Shown: positions 63,238-64,000 of the stretch, one piece after another
Layout: each line of letters starts with the position of its first letter
How positions within the stretch are numbered: the first letter of the stretch is position 1
NCBI GenBank assembly: GCA_944321685.1
Contig: CALUMH010000014.1
Location: 1 to 64,000, forward strand
Direction of reading: 5' to 3'
DNA: 64,000 bases
From: an uncultured Muribaculaceae bacterium
GTDB taxonomy: Bacteria > Bacteroidota > Bacteroidia > Bacteroidales > Muribaculaceae
Notes under the pieces: model-generated
What the model saw: only the letters and a program-made list of their open reading frames with translations
Told to the model about the DNA's origin: nothing
Databases searched by the model: none
Position numbers and translations under genes: made by a program

Positions 63238-64000
63238 TTAATCTTGTTGCGATTTTACTTTTCCGGCAAGCATTCCGCAGGCTGCGGCTATGTCTTCGCC
63301 ACGGCTTTGGCGTATTGTGCAAATGATGCCATGGGAATTGAGCAGGTCGCGGAAGTGAACCATTTTGCGGTCGTCGGCGGTGTGGAGGTTTACGCCGGGA
63401 ATTGAATGGAACCTTATCAGGTTGACACGTGCACCAGTCGGTTTAAGCAACTTGGCAAGAGCCTCGGCGTGTGCGTCATCGTCGTTAACCCCGTTCCACA
63501 TTATGTATTCGGCCGACAGGCGGCGTTGGTGGCGGAAATCGTAGTCTGACAGCAGGTCGATGACGCGTTTCAGCGGGAACGCCTTTTCCACCGGCATCAG
63601 CCCAAGCCGTTCCTCATGGTATGGCGAATGTACGCTCACTGCCACGTGCACACTTGTTTCGTTGAGCAGTCTGCGCAGTGCCGGCAAAATACCCACGGTA
63701 GAGACGGTTATACGCTTGGGGCTCCATGCAAATCCCCACTTGGCTGTCATGATGTCGATAACTTGCAGCACGGCATCCGGGTTGTCGAGCGGTTCTCCCA
63801 TTCCCATGAAAACCACATTGGTGAGTTTCTCGGCCTGCGGTATGCTCATCACTTGGTTAAGGATTTCCCGGGCGGTGAGGTTGCCGTGATATCCCTGTTT
63901 GCCCGTCATGCAAAAGTGGCAATTCATCTTGCACCCGCGCTGGGTGGAGATGCACAGTGTGGCGCGGTCGTCGTCGGGGATATATACGCTTTCCACAGCC
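63238..64000 (-). CDS. rlmN: 23S rRNA (adenine-2503-C2)-methyltransferase, 5' end outside window
   Basis: The visible 254 codons hold the C-terminal two-thirds of RlmN, a radical SAM methyltransferase that also acts on tRNA. The cluster motif CKMNCHFC and the block FMGMGEPLDNPD are seen, and the end SRGEDIAAACGMLAGKV contains the second catalytic cysteine (AACGML). The gene starts beyond position 64000. It is oriented toward the endonuclease gene, 31 bp before it. Confidence 0.95.
   Translation of the reverse strand, partial: AVESVYIPDDDRATLCISTQRGCKMNCHFCMTGKQGYHGNLTAREILNQVMSIPQAEKLTNVVFMGMGEPLDNPDAVLQVIDIMTAKWGFAWSPKRITVSTVGILPALRRLLNETSVHVAVSVHSPYHEERLGLMPVEKAFPLKRVIDLLSDYDFRHQRRLSAEYIMWNGVNDDDAHAEALAKLLKPTGARVNLIRFHSIPGVNLHTADDRKMVHFRDLLNSHGIICTIRQSRGEDIAAACGMLAGKVKSQQD

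Overview
The window is chromosomal DNA from a Bacteroidales bacterium, most likely a gut Muribaculaceae or close relative. The lineage is inferred from content: a type III glutamine synthetase, DUF4494, DUF3127, DUF3307 and DUF5106 proteins, exported proteins with type IX-like C-terminal sorting tails, a NupG-type nucleoside transporter, and promoters of the Bacteroidetes form (TTG or TTTG, 19-21 bp, TAnnTTTG) before many genes. No tRNA, rRNA or CRISPR array was seen.

Layout. 1-3000: a truncated HAD gene, a hexapeptide acetyltransferase, a Crp/Fnr regulator, an EFR1-type ferredoxin and a DJ-1 protein, all on the minus strand. 3200-12400: ApbE, a NUDIX hydrolase, an S9 peptidase, a KilA-N protein, a YgiQ-type radical SAM protein, UvrB and ribosomal protein S15. 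12489-17250: an A/T-rich accessory stretch with an RloAB-like ATPase/TOPRIM pair, then yggS and DUF4494, then a DUF3307 membrane protein with a SatD-like regulator preceded by two palindromic operators. 17729-25480: secreted GH2 and GH16 enzymes, glutamine synthetase III, a Dabb protein and an ABC-F ATPase with one degenerate nucleotide site. 25577-27823: a probable transferred cargo operon (zinc ribbon/PNPOx, DUF3795, DJ-1/PfpI-like) behind a long structured leader with a four-residue leader ORF, next to a gene remnant.

27977-34095 is the most unusual region: a four-gene minus-strand operon. It encodes a membrane-anchored protein with a cytoplasmic TIR/DUF4062-like domain and an extracytoplasmic carboxypeptidase-regulatory-like (CarboxypepD_reg) domain, followed by three exported proteins that start with related domains. 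Two of these are about 700-residue TPR paralogues sharing a 379 bp identical DNA tract. I propose it as an undescribed envelope-to-cytoplasm sensing or defence system; no function is proven.

34542-40193 is an operon with a large FAD/Fe-S oxidoreductase and a MurNAc salvage module (MurT-like transporter, MurK-like kinase, MurQ etherase). 40334-47919 is a long housekeeping run (DUF5106, DoxX, MnmA, bifunctional nuclease, NupG-like transporter, RsmE, KdsA, TPR protein). 48139-49097 is a lipoprotein gene that appears frameshifted. 49300-59165 holds LepA, the TsaC / sugar transferase / ClC / Fmt operon, DUF3127 with RecR, malate dehydrogenase and EngB. The right end has a GH29 fucosidase, a secreted endonuclease I and the 3' part of rlmN running off the edge.
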